Positions 1 to 9,000 of a DNA stretch of 63,656 bases are shown here, one piece after another. This DNA comes from a virus. The notes below the pieces were generated by a model. The model searched no databases, was not told the DNA's origin, and saw nothing but the letters and a program-made list of their open reading frames with translations. Positions within the stretch are counted from its first letter, which is position 1. Each line of letters opens with the position of its first letter. A program made the translations under genes and the position numbers. Location: positions 1 to 63,656 of IMG/VR virus record IMGVR_UViG_3300042866_001039; one strand, given 5' to 3'.

Positions 1-868
1 TTTGATTAATTTCATCTAACGAAGAACCTGTATCGGCAATAAATAATTCATATTGTTCTTTGTCTGAATGTTCAATTATCGAATTAACACAATCAAACAA
101 TAAATTTAATTTACTTTTTGTTGGTATAATAACTGCTGTTTTAGTAGAAATTTTTATACTCTTTTCTTTTACTTCGGGAATATAGACTGTACTTGGTTTA
201 ATCTCTAATGGTAAAAAAGTTTTGTATTTTTCCAAAAAAACTTCTTTAGATTTGTAAAATTCTTCATTTGGTTGACCAATTGATTTATGAGTAATTTCAA
301 ATGATGTGGTAACTCCTAATTTAACACCATCTAAATAATTTGACAATGAAAATGGATGGTCATAAAAGTGATATTTACCAATTGTTTCATCAAAGGTGTG
401 TTTAATTTTTGTTTTATTAAACGATATAAATAAACCATCAAGTGTTACCACAGGTATTAAAAATGGTAATTTTGGTGAATATTTATTAATCCATTTGTTT
501 TGTCCTTCAGGGTGATGATAAACCTGTCCAACCATAGTTTGACCCATTCTTTCCCAATAGACACCTGATTCAGGAAAATAACAAGAACCTGCTTTGCCAA
601 TAATTCCATAATCAGGATTATCTTCAAAGTCTTTTATTAATTTTTTACCCCAACCTTGTTCTAGTTTTACATCATTATGTAAACATACTACAATATCATA
701 TATTGATTCACCAATACCTCGGTTATAAACTTGGGATAATGAAAATTCATTATTATTTTGGTACTCTAAAATTTGTGTATTTTTTAAACCAACAGTAGTT
801 TCTAAATGTTTTTTAAATTCTGAATTGTACTTAGAATCTTTATGGGTTGAGTATATTATAGTAATCAT
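1..868 (-). CDS. Tandem-domain glycosyltransferase, 3' end outside window
   Basis: This is an open frame of 289 codons that runs off the left edge, so the C-terminus is missing. The start is the ATG at 868-866, two bases beyond the dUTPase stop. The N-terminal part opens MITIIYSTHKDSKYNSEF, has an internal VVCLHNDVKLEQGW (an acidic HND in the place of a GT-A DXD) and resembles small phage GT2-like transferases. From about residue 245 a second GT-A start appears (TAVIIPTKSKLNLLFDCVNS, then LFIADTGSS), so the complete protein probably carries two glycosyltransferase domains. It is the last visible member of a minus-strand run with dUTPase, an exonuclease and another glycosyltransferase. The sugar and acceptor cannot be read from sequence. 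Confidence 0.75.
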   Translation of the reverse strand, partial: MITIIYSTHKDSKYNSEFKKHLETTVGLKNTQILEYQNNNEFSLSQVYNRGIGESIYDIVVCLHNDVKLEQGWGKKLIKDFEDNPDYGIIGKAGSCYFPESGVYWERMGQTMVGQVYHHPEGQNKWINKYSPKLPFLIPVVTLDGLFISFNKTKIKHTFDETIGKYHFYDHPFSLSNYLDGVKLGVTTSFEITHKSIGQPNEEFYKSKEVFLEKYKTFLPLEIKPSTVYIPEVKEKSIKISTKTAVIIPTKSKLNLLFDCVNSIIEHSDKEQYELFIADTGSSLDEINQ

Positions 869-870
869 AC

Positions 871-1473
871 TTATATTCCTGTGCTACCAAATCCTTTATC
901 CCCTCTGTCTTTACCTGAAATTTCAGAAACTTCAATTGGGTTTACCCATCTACCATTTGCCACAGGACAAACACAAGCTTGAGCTATTTTTTGTCCCTTT
1001 TCTATGTAAACGGTATCATGTGTTGAATTATATAGAATAACTTTAACTTCACCATCATATCCTGAGTCAACGGTTCCAGGTGTGTTTAAAACGGTTAATC
1101 CTTGTTTTAGCGCTAAACCACTTTTTGGTCTAACTTGAATTTCATAACCGTCTTTAATATTAAATTTTAACCCTGTTCCAACCAACATTCTTGACAGTGG
1201 TGGAATACCAATACTTTCTGTTGAGTGTAAATCAAACCCTGAGTCTGTGGGGTAATTATATTTTGGTGATACGGCATCGGGATGACACTTAACAAATCTT
1301 AAATCCAATTTTGGTTCTCTATCACCAAACGCTTTTTCCAGTTCTTTTAAATTAACCCCATGAATTTCTTCAATTTCAAGTTCAGGATTACCATCCATTT
1401 CATTTTGAAGTTGTTTCAAGATATTAGATAACTCTTGTTGCAACAAGTCCATTTCATCGTTTTCGTTATTCAT
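871..1473 (-). CDS. dut: dUTPase (dUTP pyrophosphatase), with N-terminal extension
   Basis: Hydrolyses dUTP to dUMP and pyrophosphate, keeping uracil out of phage DNA and feeding dTMP synthesis. All five trimeric-dUTPase motifs are visible in order: SGFDL (motif 1), RPKSGLALKQGL (2), TVDSGYDGEVKV (3), KGQKIAQACV (4) and the C-terminal GDKGFGSTGI lid (5). The dUTPase core begins near residue 58. The preceding residues form an acidic, probably helical extension (LLQQELSNILKQLQNEM) that makes the protein longer (200 aa) than the usual 140-150 aa. One base separates it from the upstream exonuclease gene, indicating one transcript for nucleotide and DNA metabolism. Confidence 0.95.
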   Translation of the reverse strand: MNNENDEMDLLQQELSNILKQLQNEMDGNPELEIEEIHGVNLKELEKAFGDREPKLDLRFVKCHPDAVSPKYNYPTDSGFDLHSTESIGIPPLSRMLVGTGLKFNIKDGYEIQVRPKSGLALKQGLTVLNTPGTVDSGYDGEVKVILYNSTHDTVYIEKGQKIAQACVCPVANGRWVNPIEVSEISGKDRGDKGFGSTGI

Positions 1474-1474
1474 A

Positions 1475-2176
1475 TTATTGTAGTTCTTTTAATTTTTTAA
1501 TTATATCAATCAACACCATTACATCTCTTTCACAATATTCAACAATCAAGTCAAGTTGATTAAAATCGTAATACGCTTCGTGTACTCGGTTACCTGTTAC
1601 TTCACCTTCTTTTGGTGATTTAACACCCATGGCAGCACACATAAGTTCCAATGATGATAACGCAAAGTTATTACCCATTTTCCATACATCCATAGTATCA
1701 ATAGCTTTTATTTCCCACGGTTTTGTATCGTAAGATGGTAATAGTGGTGATGGTTTAATTCCATTGATAACCATACGTTTATTTAACACAGGAATATCAA
1801 AGTTTTTAATGTTATGTCCACACAACCAAAAATCTAATTTGAATACTTTATTCAGAAGGGCGTTAATACCCAATAAGATTTCTTTTTCATCATCACCTGA
1901 GAAAGTTTGTGCGTGTGTTTTTCCATCAGGACCAACAAAGGCAAAACTTGCACATACAATTTTTGAAAACTCGGGAACAAGTGCCGCTCGGTTTACAAAA
2001 ACTTGTTGTGGGTCCAACCCTTGGTCTTCAGGAAATCTTTTCTGAAACCAATCAAAGTAGTTGTGAAATTGTTTTGTAAGTGCCGGATGATTTTGTTCAA
2101 GACCATCGTAGTCTTTATACAATCCAACAGTTTCAATGTCAAAAAATAATAGTTTAGTTAATGGTACCTGTATCAT
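1475..2176 (-). CDS. 3'-5' exonuclease related to the PolB proofreading domain
   Basis: Predicted DEDD-family 3'-5' exonuclease of the stand-alone type related to the family B polymerase exonuclease domain (Pfam DNA_pol_B_exo2 type, from memory). Visible motifs are LFFDIETVG (Exo I, DxE), CGHNIKNFDIPVL (Exo II) and EYCERDVMVL (Exo III, YxxxD). The middle segment KPWEIKAIDTMDVWKMG and the later SPKEGEVTG are typical of chromosomal Bacteroidota members, suggesting acquisition from such a host (inference). The start overlaps the stop of the upstream glycosyltransferase by 4 bases, so the two are translationally coupled. Likely roles are DNA end trimming in replication or recombination. Confidence 0.85.
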   Translation of the reverse strand: MIQVPLTKLLFFDIETVGLYKDYDGLEQNHPALTKQFHNYFDWFQKRFPEDQGLDPQQVFVNRAALVPEFSKIVCASFAFVGPDGKTHAQTFSGDDEKEILLGINALLNKVFKLDFWLCGHNIKNFDIPVLNKRMVINGIKPSPLLPSYDTKPWEIKAIDTMDVWKMGNNFALSSLELMCAAMGVKSPKEGEVTGNRVHEAYYDFNQLDLIVEYCERDVMVLIDIIKKLKELQ

Positions 2177-3384
2177 ACAATAGATTTATAAAATTCTGCT
2201 CTTGTTTTAGTAACAACATTTAAGTCATACGTATCTTTTACCGTTTCATATAATCTTTCACCTAAATCATAAGCCCAATTTGGGTTATCAATAAGTTTTT
2301 TAGCGTATTTAAACCAATCACTATGATTTCTACTTTCATCAACCAATAACGCATTACCGTCAACAAAGTTACCATGGTCTAATGAATGTTTCAAATCAAT
2401 TGTATATGGTCCTAAATTTGAAGCAATTAACGCTTTTTTGTAAAAACCTGCCTCAATAACTTTTAATTGAGATTTAACTTTATTAAAAATGTGGTTTTTA
2501 ATTGGAGCCAAAGATACATCAAATTTTGCATAGTTTTTAGCGTAAGTTTGAACTGGTCTTGTCCATATACGGTGGTAGTATTCATCAGAAAACTGTGAAT
2601 AATCTTCTTCTTTGAATTTTAATAGAAATTGTTGATATTCAGGACTAATTAATTTCCCGTTGTCTGTAAATATGTTTTCATATTTGTACCAAACAGTTTC
2701 TTCAGGTTTAATATCTCTTTTGGTTTGTTCTTTTGTTTCAGAATTAATTTCTGTAACACTACCTCTGATATCAAAACCACACAAATAAGTTTGTACTTTA
2801 TTTTTGTATGGTTCCATTCTTTGGAATAATCCGTCTAACAACATTAAATCATGTAAGTGAGATGAACCACCTAACCAACCAAATCGTAATTTTTCTGATT
2901 TAATTGTTGGTTCACAAAATTGTGATTCTTTTGGATTAATTGCGTTTGGAAAAATAAAAACATTTTTGTTGTATTTTTTAATTTCATCGGCAAATAATGT
3001 GGTTGTAGTTAACACATAATCAGCAACCCTTACGTTATCAACAATTTTTTCATGTATTTTATTTACACGAATTAAATCATGAATTGGGTGTTCTTTGGTT
3101 GGTAACCAATAATCATCCAAATCCATTACGGTTTTAATACCTTTTTGTTTTAGGTACTTAACAATATTTGCAGTGTTTTCGTAATTTCCAGCAATTACCC
3201 TATGAAAATGAACAATTTGATAGTCATCCCAAACTGATGGGTTGTTGATATCTAAATCAAAAACTATATCTATATGAAAATCATCAGGATATAGATTCTG
3301 TAAAAAAATGTGGGGGTCTATTGAACGAAATTTACCAACACCTGTTCTGTCGGATGGCAATACTAATACTTTTATCTTTGACAT
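2173..3384 (-). CDS. Glycosyltransferase, GT-B/family 4-like
   Basis: 403-aa protein with a GT-B outline. The N-terminal Rossmann-like half (KVLVLPSDRTGVGKFRSIDP, IVHFHRVIAGN, VMDLDDYW, VADYVLTTTTLFADEI, VFIFPNAINP) is followed by a C-terminal donor-site half (LRFGWLGGSSHLHDLMLL, VKSQLKVIEAGFYKKALIAS). The HFHR and FPNAI stretches match group 1 glycosyltransferases. The donor sugar is not predictable. An A/T-rich 50-nt gap separates it from the upstream small-protein genes. Together with the edge-truncated tandem transferase and the five-gene operon at 10.6-15.6 kb it adds to an unusually rich set of sugar-transfer enzymes. Confidence 0.75.
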   Translation of the reverse strand: MSKIKVLVLPSDRTGVGKFRSIDPHIFLQNLYPDDFHIDIVFDLDINNPSVWDDYQIVHFHRVIAGNYENTANIVKYLKQKGIKTVMDLDDYWLPTKEHPIHDLIRVNKIHEKIVDNVRVADYVLTTTTLFADEIKKYNKNVFIFPNAINPKESQFCEPTIKSEKLRFGWLGGSSHLHDLMLLDGLFQRMEPYKNKVQTYLCGFDIRGSVTEINSETKEQTKRDIKPEETVWYKYENIFTDNGKLISPEYQQFLLKFKEEDYSQFSDEYYHRIWTRPVQTYAKNYAKFDVSLAPIKNHIFNKVKSQLKVIEAGFYKKALIASNLGPYTIDLKHSLDHGNFVDGNALLVDESRNHSDWFKYAKKLIDNPNWAYDLGERLYETVKDTYDLNVVTKTRAEFYKSIV

Positions 3385-3433
3385 ATATAAACTTTTTCAT
3401 AATAATAGAAAAGTTACACAATAAATCAAAGTA

Positions 3434-4039
3434 TTATTTCATCTTTTTAATTTTTGTCACAAAACCTTCAAAGACATGTTGACCAACTCTAAAACTAATT
3501 TGTTCTTTTGTTTTTGATGAACTTTCAGCAACCAATCCTTTTTCAGTTAAAACTTCGGTAATTGTGTCTCTAATAATTGATTTTAATAAACTGTAATCAA
3601 TTCCACCCGACATATTTGGTGTTTGATATTGTGGTTGTTGTGTACGTTGTTGTGTTTGTGGTGGTGTTCCACCAGCAGCGTCCGTTTTCATTAATCTAGC
3701 AGCGGCTTCAATTAAATCATTTGATAATGTTGGTCCAGCCATGGTATTTGGTTGGTCAATTGGGTGCTCAATCATTAATCTTTTAATTTCATCAGGTAAT
3801 CTTGAATTTAAAATTTTATCTTTAACAGGTAATTGAGATTGTTGTTGTGGTTGAACTTGTTTTTGTTCTGTCATATATTCTTGTGGAATATTATACATTG
3901 CTGGCGGTGCGTTAAACTGTTCTAACATTGGTGTTGATGGGATTCCGCCACTGTTTCCAACTCTTGGTGTTTTATTATGGGCATCCATAATTTTTTTTGC
4001 CACCACTAATTTTTGCATTAAATCATTTTCTGAATTCAT
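3434..4039 (-). CDS. Hypothetical Gln/Pro-rich protein
   Basis: Not recognised. The 201-aa product has a short helical N-terminus (NDLMQKLVVAKKIMDAH), a low-complexity middle rich in Gln and Pro (about residues 50-75 and 125-145), and a more ordered C-terminal part, about residues 148-201, with DYSLLKSIIRDTITEVLTEK followed by a basic tail VTKIKKMK. There are no membrane segments or catalytic motifs. It is separated by 3 bases from the upstream WYL-like gene, so it sits at the promoter-distal end of a five-gene minus-strand block (3434-6009). The linker composition suggests a scaffold or assembly factor, but that is only inference. Confidence 0.7.
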   Translation of the reverse strand: MNSENDLMQKLVVAKKIMDAHNKTPRVGNSGGIPSTPMLEQFNAPPAMYNIPQEYMTEQKQVQPQQQSQLPVKDKILNSRLPDEIKRLMIEHPIDQPNTMAGPTLSNDLIEAAARLMKTDAAGGTPPQTQQRTQQPQYQTPNMSGGIDYSLLKSIIRDTITEVLTEKGLVAESSSKTKEQISFRVGQHVFEGFVTKIKKMK

Positions 4040-4042
4040 ATA

Positions 4043-4438
4043 TTATGTTGTTGTGTTATCAAATTTTGCAATTACAATAACTTGGGTCATGCTTTTATCT
4101 CCATTAAAGTTATAGCCAGGTTGTGCCTGAGTAAAGTTTTCACGTGTAGGTTTTAACATAGTTATTTTATCTACACGAAATAATCTCCAAGAAGGTAGTG
4201 GTTGTTCACCTTTATATGCGGTATGAGATGCTCCTGTTCTATCCCATCCTCTAAGGACTAAATTACCTGCTTTTGAACGACCTAAAGCAACCGGTTCAAT
4301 TTCACGTAATCCTCGTCCTCCTGGTTCATCACCTTCATAATAAATGGAGCACACTTGTTTTTGCTCAATTGATTTTTTAATATCATCAATTGATGCCGCT
4401 TCAGTTATTAAAGATTTTAACGAACCAAGTAATCTCAT
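4043..4438 (-). CDS. Small WYL-like domain protein
   Basis: 131 aa. After a short N-terminal peptide (MRLLGSLKSLITEA) the body resembles a WYL/Sm-like beta-barrel: VCSIYYEGDE, then REIEPVALGRSKAGNLVLRG, then SWRLFRVDKITMLKPT. In WYL proteins this region binds ligands and regulates transcription or defence systems, but no helix-turn-helix is present here, so a structural or accessory role is as likely. The first 14 residues end in ITE-A, a form compatible with T4-type prohead protease sites (weak). The stop and the next start overlap as TAATG with the gene upstream. Confidence 0.6.
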   Translation of the reverse strand: MRLLGSLKSLITEAASIDDIKKSIEQKQVCSIYYEGDEPGGRGLREIEPVALGRSKAGNLVLRGWDRTGASHTAYKGEQPLPSWRLFRVDKITMLKPTRENFTQAQPGYNFNGDKSMTQVIVIAKFDNTTT

Positions 4439-4731
4439 TATTCAATACCTTTTATGTTGTAAGGTTTGTCAGGTTGATAAGCGTTAAATTTAATATTCAT
4501 TTTTCTTTCAAAGATATCAATTGATGTTCCAGCACTTTCATTACGAGTGTCCGAAGTACCTATACCTCTTCCAATCGCATCACCATCTGCAAGAGCAGCT
4601 GGGTTAGTACTACCATATTCATTACTTTGTTGAATAAAATCATTTTTTACAATGTTCTTTTTTCTTTCTATTTCCGCAATCGCAGTTAATCTGTTAGCTG
4701 GTTGTGAAAAATCTAATGGTAATTTTTCCAT
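4438..4731 (-). CDS. Hypothetical protein, 97 aa
   Basis: Not recognised. A small polar protein opening MEKLPLDFSQPANRLTAIAE with a basic helical segment (EIERKKNIVKNDFIQQ) and a Gly/Asp-rich loop (ALADGDAIGRGIGTSDTR). No signal peptide or membrane segment is present. It is one base overlapped with the following WYL-like gene and 5 bases downstream of the next gene, so it is cotranscribed with the small-protein block. The coding call rests on the tight packing and the intact frame rather than on any family match. Confidence 0.6.
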   Translation of the reverse strand: MEKLPLDFSQPANRLTAIAEIERKKNIVKNDFIQQSNEYGSTNPAALADGDAIGRGIGTSDTRNESAGTSIDIFERKMNIKFNAYQPDKPYNIKGIE

Positions 4732-4736
4732 AACTT

Positions 4737-5207
4737 TTATATTATTTTTTTCATAATGTTATTTATCCTTTTTAGGCTTTCGGTTACTTGTAAATCATAT
4801 TTCTCAAGACTTGATTTATTCGCTCCGTCTTTTGAAATGTTAAGATTTACATTTGCATTTGGTGTTTGAACAAACTCTTTTTCCATTCCAGTGTCTTGTC
4901 TAATATTTTTGGATGTAGCCAATGATTGTCTTGAACCTGATAACGAGGAATTAACGAAATCTCTCATTTTACTTTCACCATTTAAAATAAATGGTGCGTC
5001 TTGTGGTGTTCCTGTGTGGTTATCAAAAAAATTTTTAATTCTTTTTAATTCTGGATATGATATAGATGTTGCAGTTTGTAATCTTCTATTACGATTATAT
5101 CCTTCAGTATTTGCATCGGCATTTTTAACTTTACCAAAACATATTCTCATATGATTTTGTAAATCTTTTGGAAAATCCCAACTCTTATTGTAAAGTTCTT
5201 TATTCAT
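4737..5207 (-). CDS. Hypothetical phage protein, 156 aa
   Basis: Not recognised by family name. A segment SYPELKRIKNFFDNHTGTPQ followed by LNGESKMRDFVNSSL has the look of a short conserved helical phage domain. The C-terminus is a likely amphipathic helix (LQVTESLKRINNIMKKII). The protein is basic and has no membrane segment. Its start overlaps the stop of the 269-aa gene upstream by 8 bases, implying coupled translation. Function unknown; an assembly or virion-associated role is only suggested by its neighbours. Confidence 0.65.
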   Translation of the reverse strand: MNKELYNKSWDFPKDLQNHMRICFGKVKNADANTEGYNRNRRLQTATSISYPELKRIKNFFDNHTGTPQDAPFILNGESKMRDFVNSSLSGSRQSLATSKNIRQDTGMEKEFVQTPNANVNLNISKDGANKSSLEKYDLQVTESLKRINNIMKKII

Positions 5208-6009
5208 TTTTTAATAACTTTAAAATATCAGAATTACTTAACCCTTCTTTTTCTGCCATTTTTTTAAGAGTTTTTAGATTCTTAATCAATAGTTTTGAAG
5301 CGTTGATTTCTTTATTTTGAACATCAGTATCTTTTGATTTTTTTGTTACCATATCCTCAAGAACTTTAATCATTTTTTGTTTTTGGACTTCTTCCAATCT
5401 TTTTCTTGTAAAAGAACCTGGTAATTTTTTCTTTTCTAATTTTGGGTCATAACCCATTTCTTTTGCTCTACCTTTTGGGTCGTCAACACCCAACTCTTTG
5501 AATGTTTCAATTGCTTCTTTTGCATCTTCACCTTCTAATTCAGTTTCTTCAAAACCAAAGGCTCCACGAGCATCAATTTCTCTTACAACACTCTCACCAT
5601 AATAAACTCTATAACCACGTAAAAGAGGATTTGTTGCTTGTCTTGCTGCAAATACAGTTTGGTCCATAGTTTTTGTAGGTGATAATGTGGGGTCATGAAT
5701 TGGAACTTTTGAATTTGAAAAACTACCATCGTAATCTACAAGTTCTTCAATTTCACCTTTTTCAGATGAAATTTTATCCATAATTCTTTTAATATCTTTT
5801 TTTGAAAATTTTTTCTTTGACTTTGTTAATTTTTCAATAACTAATTTTAATTTAGTTTCATTAATTAATGGTATTTTAACAATTTCATCCATTGTTCTGG
5901 CTTCTGTAATGGTATTACCAACAGAATAGTAGACATCAATAGAATCTTTTCTTTTCTTTAAGAAAAAATACATGTCATTATTATAATATTCACGACCAAA
6001 TTCAATCAT
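5200..6009 (-). CDS. Hypothetical Lys/Glu-rich coiled-coil protein
   Basis: Not recognised. First gene of the minus-strand small-protein block, preceded 15 nt upstream by TATTTATA on its own strand. The 269-aa product is highly charged: Lys-rich helices at about residues 55-80 (KLTKSKKKFSKKDIKRIMDK), a compact middle with TNPLLRGYRVYYGES and REIDARGAFGFEE, and long C-terminal helices from about residue 195 (TRKRLEEVQKQKMIKVLEDM). An ITEA stretch lies at residues 34-37. It is divergent from the large fibre gene, and both starts share a 47-bp intergenic space. Confidence 0.7.
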   Translation of the reverse strand: MIEFGREYYNNDMYFFLKKRKDSIDVYYSVGNTITEARTMDEIVKIPLINETKLKLVIEKLTKSKKKFSKKDIKRIMDKISSEKGEIEELVDYDGSFSNSKVPIHDPTLSPTKTMDQTVFAARQATNPLLRGYRVYYGESVVREIDARGAFGFEETELEGEDAKEAIETFKELGVDDPKGRAKEMGYDPKLEKKKLPGSFTRKRLEEVQKQKMIKVLEDMVTKKSKDTDVQNKEINASKLLIKNLKTLKKMAEKEGLSNSDILKLLKNE

Positions 6010-6024
6010 AATGATTTTTTATAC

Positions 6025-6032
6025 TATAAATA
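6025..6032 (-). promoter_or_regulatory. TATTTATA motif, minus strand
   Basis: Exact TATTTATA on the minus strand, 15 nt before the 6009 ATG. It lies back to back with the plus-strand copy for the fibre gene. Confidence 0.5.
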
Positions 6033-6044
6033 CTACAATAAAAG

Positions 6045-6051
6045 TATTTAT
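6045..6051 (+). promoter_or_regulatory. TATTTAT motif before fibre gene
   Basis: TATTTAT ends 5 nt before the 6057 ATG. If it is a -10-like element, the transcript would be leaderless or nearly so. Confidence 0.5.
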
Positions 6052-6056
6052 GTCAT

Positions 6057-9000
6057 ATGGCTTACCAGAACATTAACCAATATGTCTATAAAAAATGGTA
6101 TTTATCACCATTTTTGGAGGTTACAGACCTTTCTTTAGCATCAGATGAACGAGATTATAACGAAGAAGTTATTTTTTCACCATATATTATTGGTGCGTAT
6201 GATGGTGATGTGTTACCAGTTAAGTTTGATATTAATTTTACGGGAAGTAATCAAAATTTTTCATTAACCTATGGAAATTATGATTTTGATAATATTTTAA
6301 TTTCAGAAAATTACTATAACCCAACAGATGTTTTAATACCTTGTTATTCTTCAAAAACAATTTGTGATATTGGACTAACAGGAACTGATAATGGTTTGGT
6401 AACCGGAATGACTGGTCAATCAATAACATATACAAATGGTTTACTACCCGCAAATGAAAAATTTGATAGGTATAAATTTGACAGAAGATTAAAATTACAT
6501 CAAGTAACAGGATATACTTGGACACCAAACACAAGATTTTCGGGTGTAACCGCAGGAACGGTTTATAATGTTGTGTCATATAGTGCTCAAACTATTGGAA
6601 ATTACCAAGAATTGTATGGTGGTTTCTATCAAGGATTTTATGAATTGTTTGGTTACGATTATAAAATTTTACCTGAAAGATATCCAAAAGGATGGACGGT
6701 AGAGATGACTTTAAAACCAAGATTATCAAATGTTTATTCTCCAAGTTCAGGACAAACCACATTAAATGAATATTATCCAAACAATGCGGGTATATTCTTT
6801 TATATGGGTACAAGAGCCGAAAATAAATATTGGCACCACGCAGCCGGAACAAATTCAGGTGACCCATCTTATTACAGAATTACAACACCGTTAACTGGTT
6901 TAACAAGTTGTTTTTGTGTTGATTTGTATACAGGATATACAACTTCATCAACAACAATTTTTGATTTAACAACAACAGGTAGAACATTGACTGTTTCACC
7001 AGACTTATTATGGGTTTCAGGTGATACGGCATTAATTTATCATGACGATGCTCAGTATCTTGAGGGAACCGTTGTTGGATACACGGCATCAACAGGAAAT
7101 TTTCAATTTGTAACCACAAAACGAGTAGGGTTGGGGACTATTAAATTTTCAATAATAACCAAACCAGGTTATTTACAGTATAATGACTCTAATTGTGTAT
7201 TAGTATATCCACCAACAGGAACAACAGATTCACACACTCAAGTAGACCCTTGTTGTTGTCCTGAACCACCAGTTCCAATTCCAGAACATAATCCTGAATA
7301 TGATTCAATGTCTAATGCAATTGCAATCAAATTTAGTGGTGACCCACACAATCCGAAAATTTGTATAAGAACTTTAACTATAACGGGGGATTGTATTTTT
7401 TCAGGTTCTTGTGAAACTTTAGGTCCTGATTCAGTAACGGGATATTCAATTAACAACTACTGTACCGATAGAGGAATTTATGATGACTGTAGTGGAACAA
7501 CATATGATGAACAAGAACATTGGGTTTTAGTAGATGTAGTCTTTGAGCGATATACATGGTTAGATACGTGTGATTTATACTATCGTGGTGGTCTTGGAAC
7601 TATTACTGTGTTCCCGTACACTGCTAGTACGGCAAACAATTCGGTTTCATTAATATCACCACCAATAACACATTATGAATTAATTCCGACTATTGAAGAA
7701 CTTGTTGAGTTAAACAATCTTTGGATTTTAGAAAAAATATACCGTAGAGGTCGAATGAAAATCTACATTAATGGTAGAATATTTGATGTGTTTGAAGATG
7801 TTGAAGAAATTATACCTCGTGGTTTATTTGGACACAAAGAAACCCAAGTTGGAGTACCATTCAACATATCTTGGGGTGGTGGTACACAAGGATTACACGA
7901 AAATTTAATTTTTAGTGCGGTACCAACAAATGATATTAATTATTATACCCAAGACCCTGAATTGTTTCCACCAAACATTTTAAGTGGGACTACATTAAGC
8001 GGTCTTACAACTAACATTTTAATTGAACAAAATTTTGCAGGGACATTTGATGGTGCAATATCAACATTTGGTATGTATGCAAAACCATTATCGGTTCCAG
8101 AAATCCAACACAATGCAAGAATTTTAAGACCAATTTACAATTTTTTAAATCCATATTGTTTAAATTGTGATTTCCCAACACCCACACCTACATCAACTCC
8201 TACACATACACCTACAAACACACCAACAATATCTCTAACACCATCAAATACCGCAACACCTACAGTAACACCAACTTTATCAACAACTCCAACACCAACA
8301 GCAACAACAGGGTTGACTCCAACGGCAACTGCAACTCAAACTATAACACCAACAAATACATCTACCCAAACACCAACACCTACACAAACAAATACATCTA
8401 CTCAAACACCAACACTAACACCCACACAAACTAAAACACCAACACCAAGTGTTACGTCCACTATTACTCAAACACCAACACAAACACAGACTAAAACACC
8501 AACGCCAAGTGTTACATCTACACCAGGATATACTGGATGTGAATATTATAGATTAATAAATGAATCTGACAGAGGAAATGTTATCTATTCTTACATAGAT
8601 TGTTATGGTACTTTAATTTCTGGAAATGTTTTACCTCCAAATCCTGATGTTTATTTATGTGCAACTAAAAATAGTGTTAAAAGAACTGGTGGTGTTAATT
8701 CTTTGGTTTTAGTTGATTTAGGTATGTGTCCATCGGCAACTCCGACTCCAACTATTACGCCAACAGTTACACCAACAACAAGTGTTACACCAACTAATAC
8801 ACCAACACCTACACCGACTAATACTGAAACTCCTACTAATACACCAACACAAACACCTACTAACACTGAAACTCCTACTAATACACCAACACAAACACCT
8901 ACTAACACTGAAACTCCTACTAATACACCAACACAAACACCTACTAACACTGAAACTCCTACTAATACACCAACACAAACACCTACACCTACAAACACAG

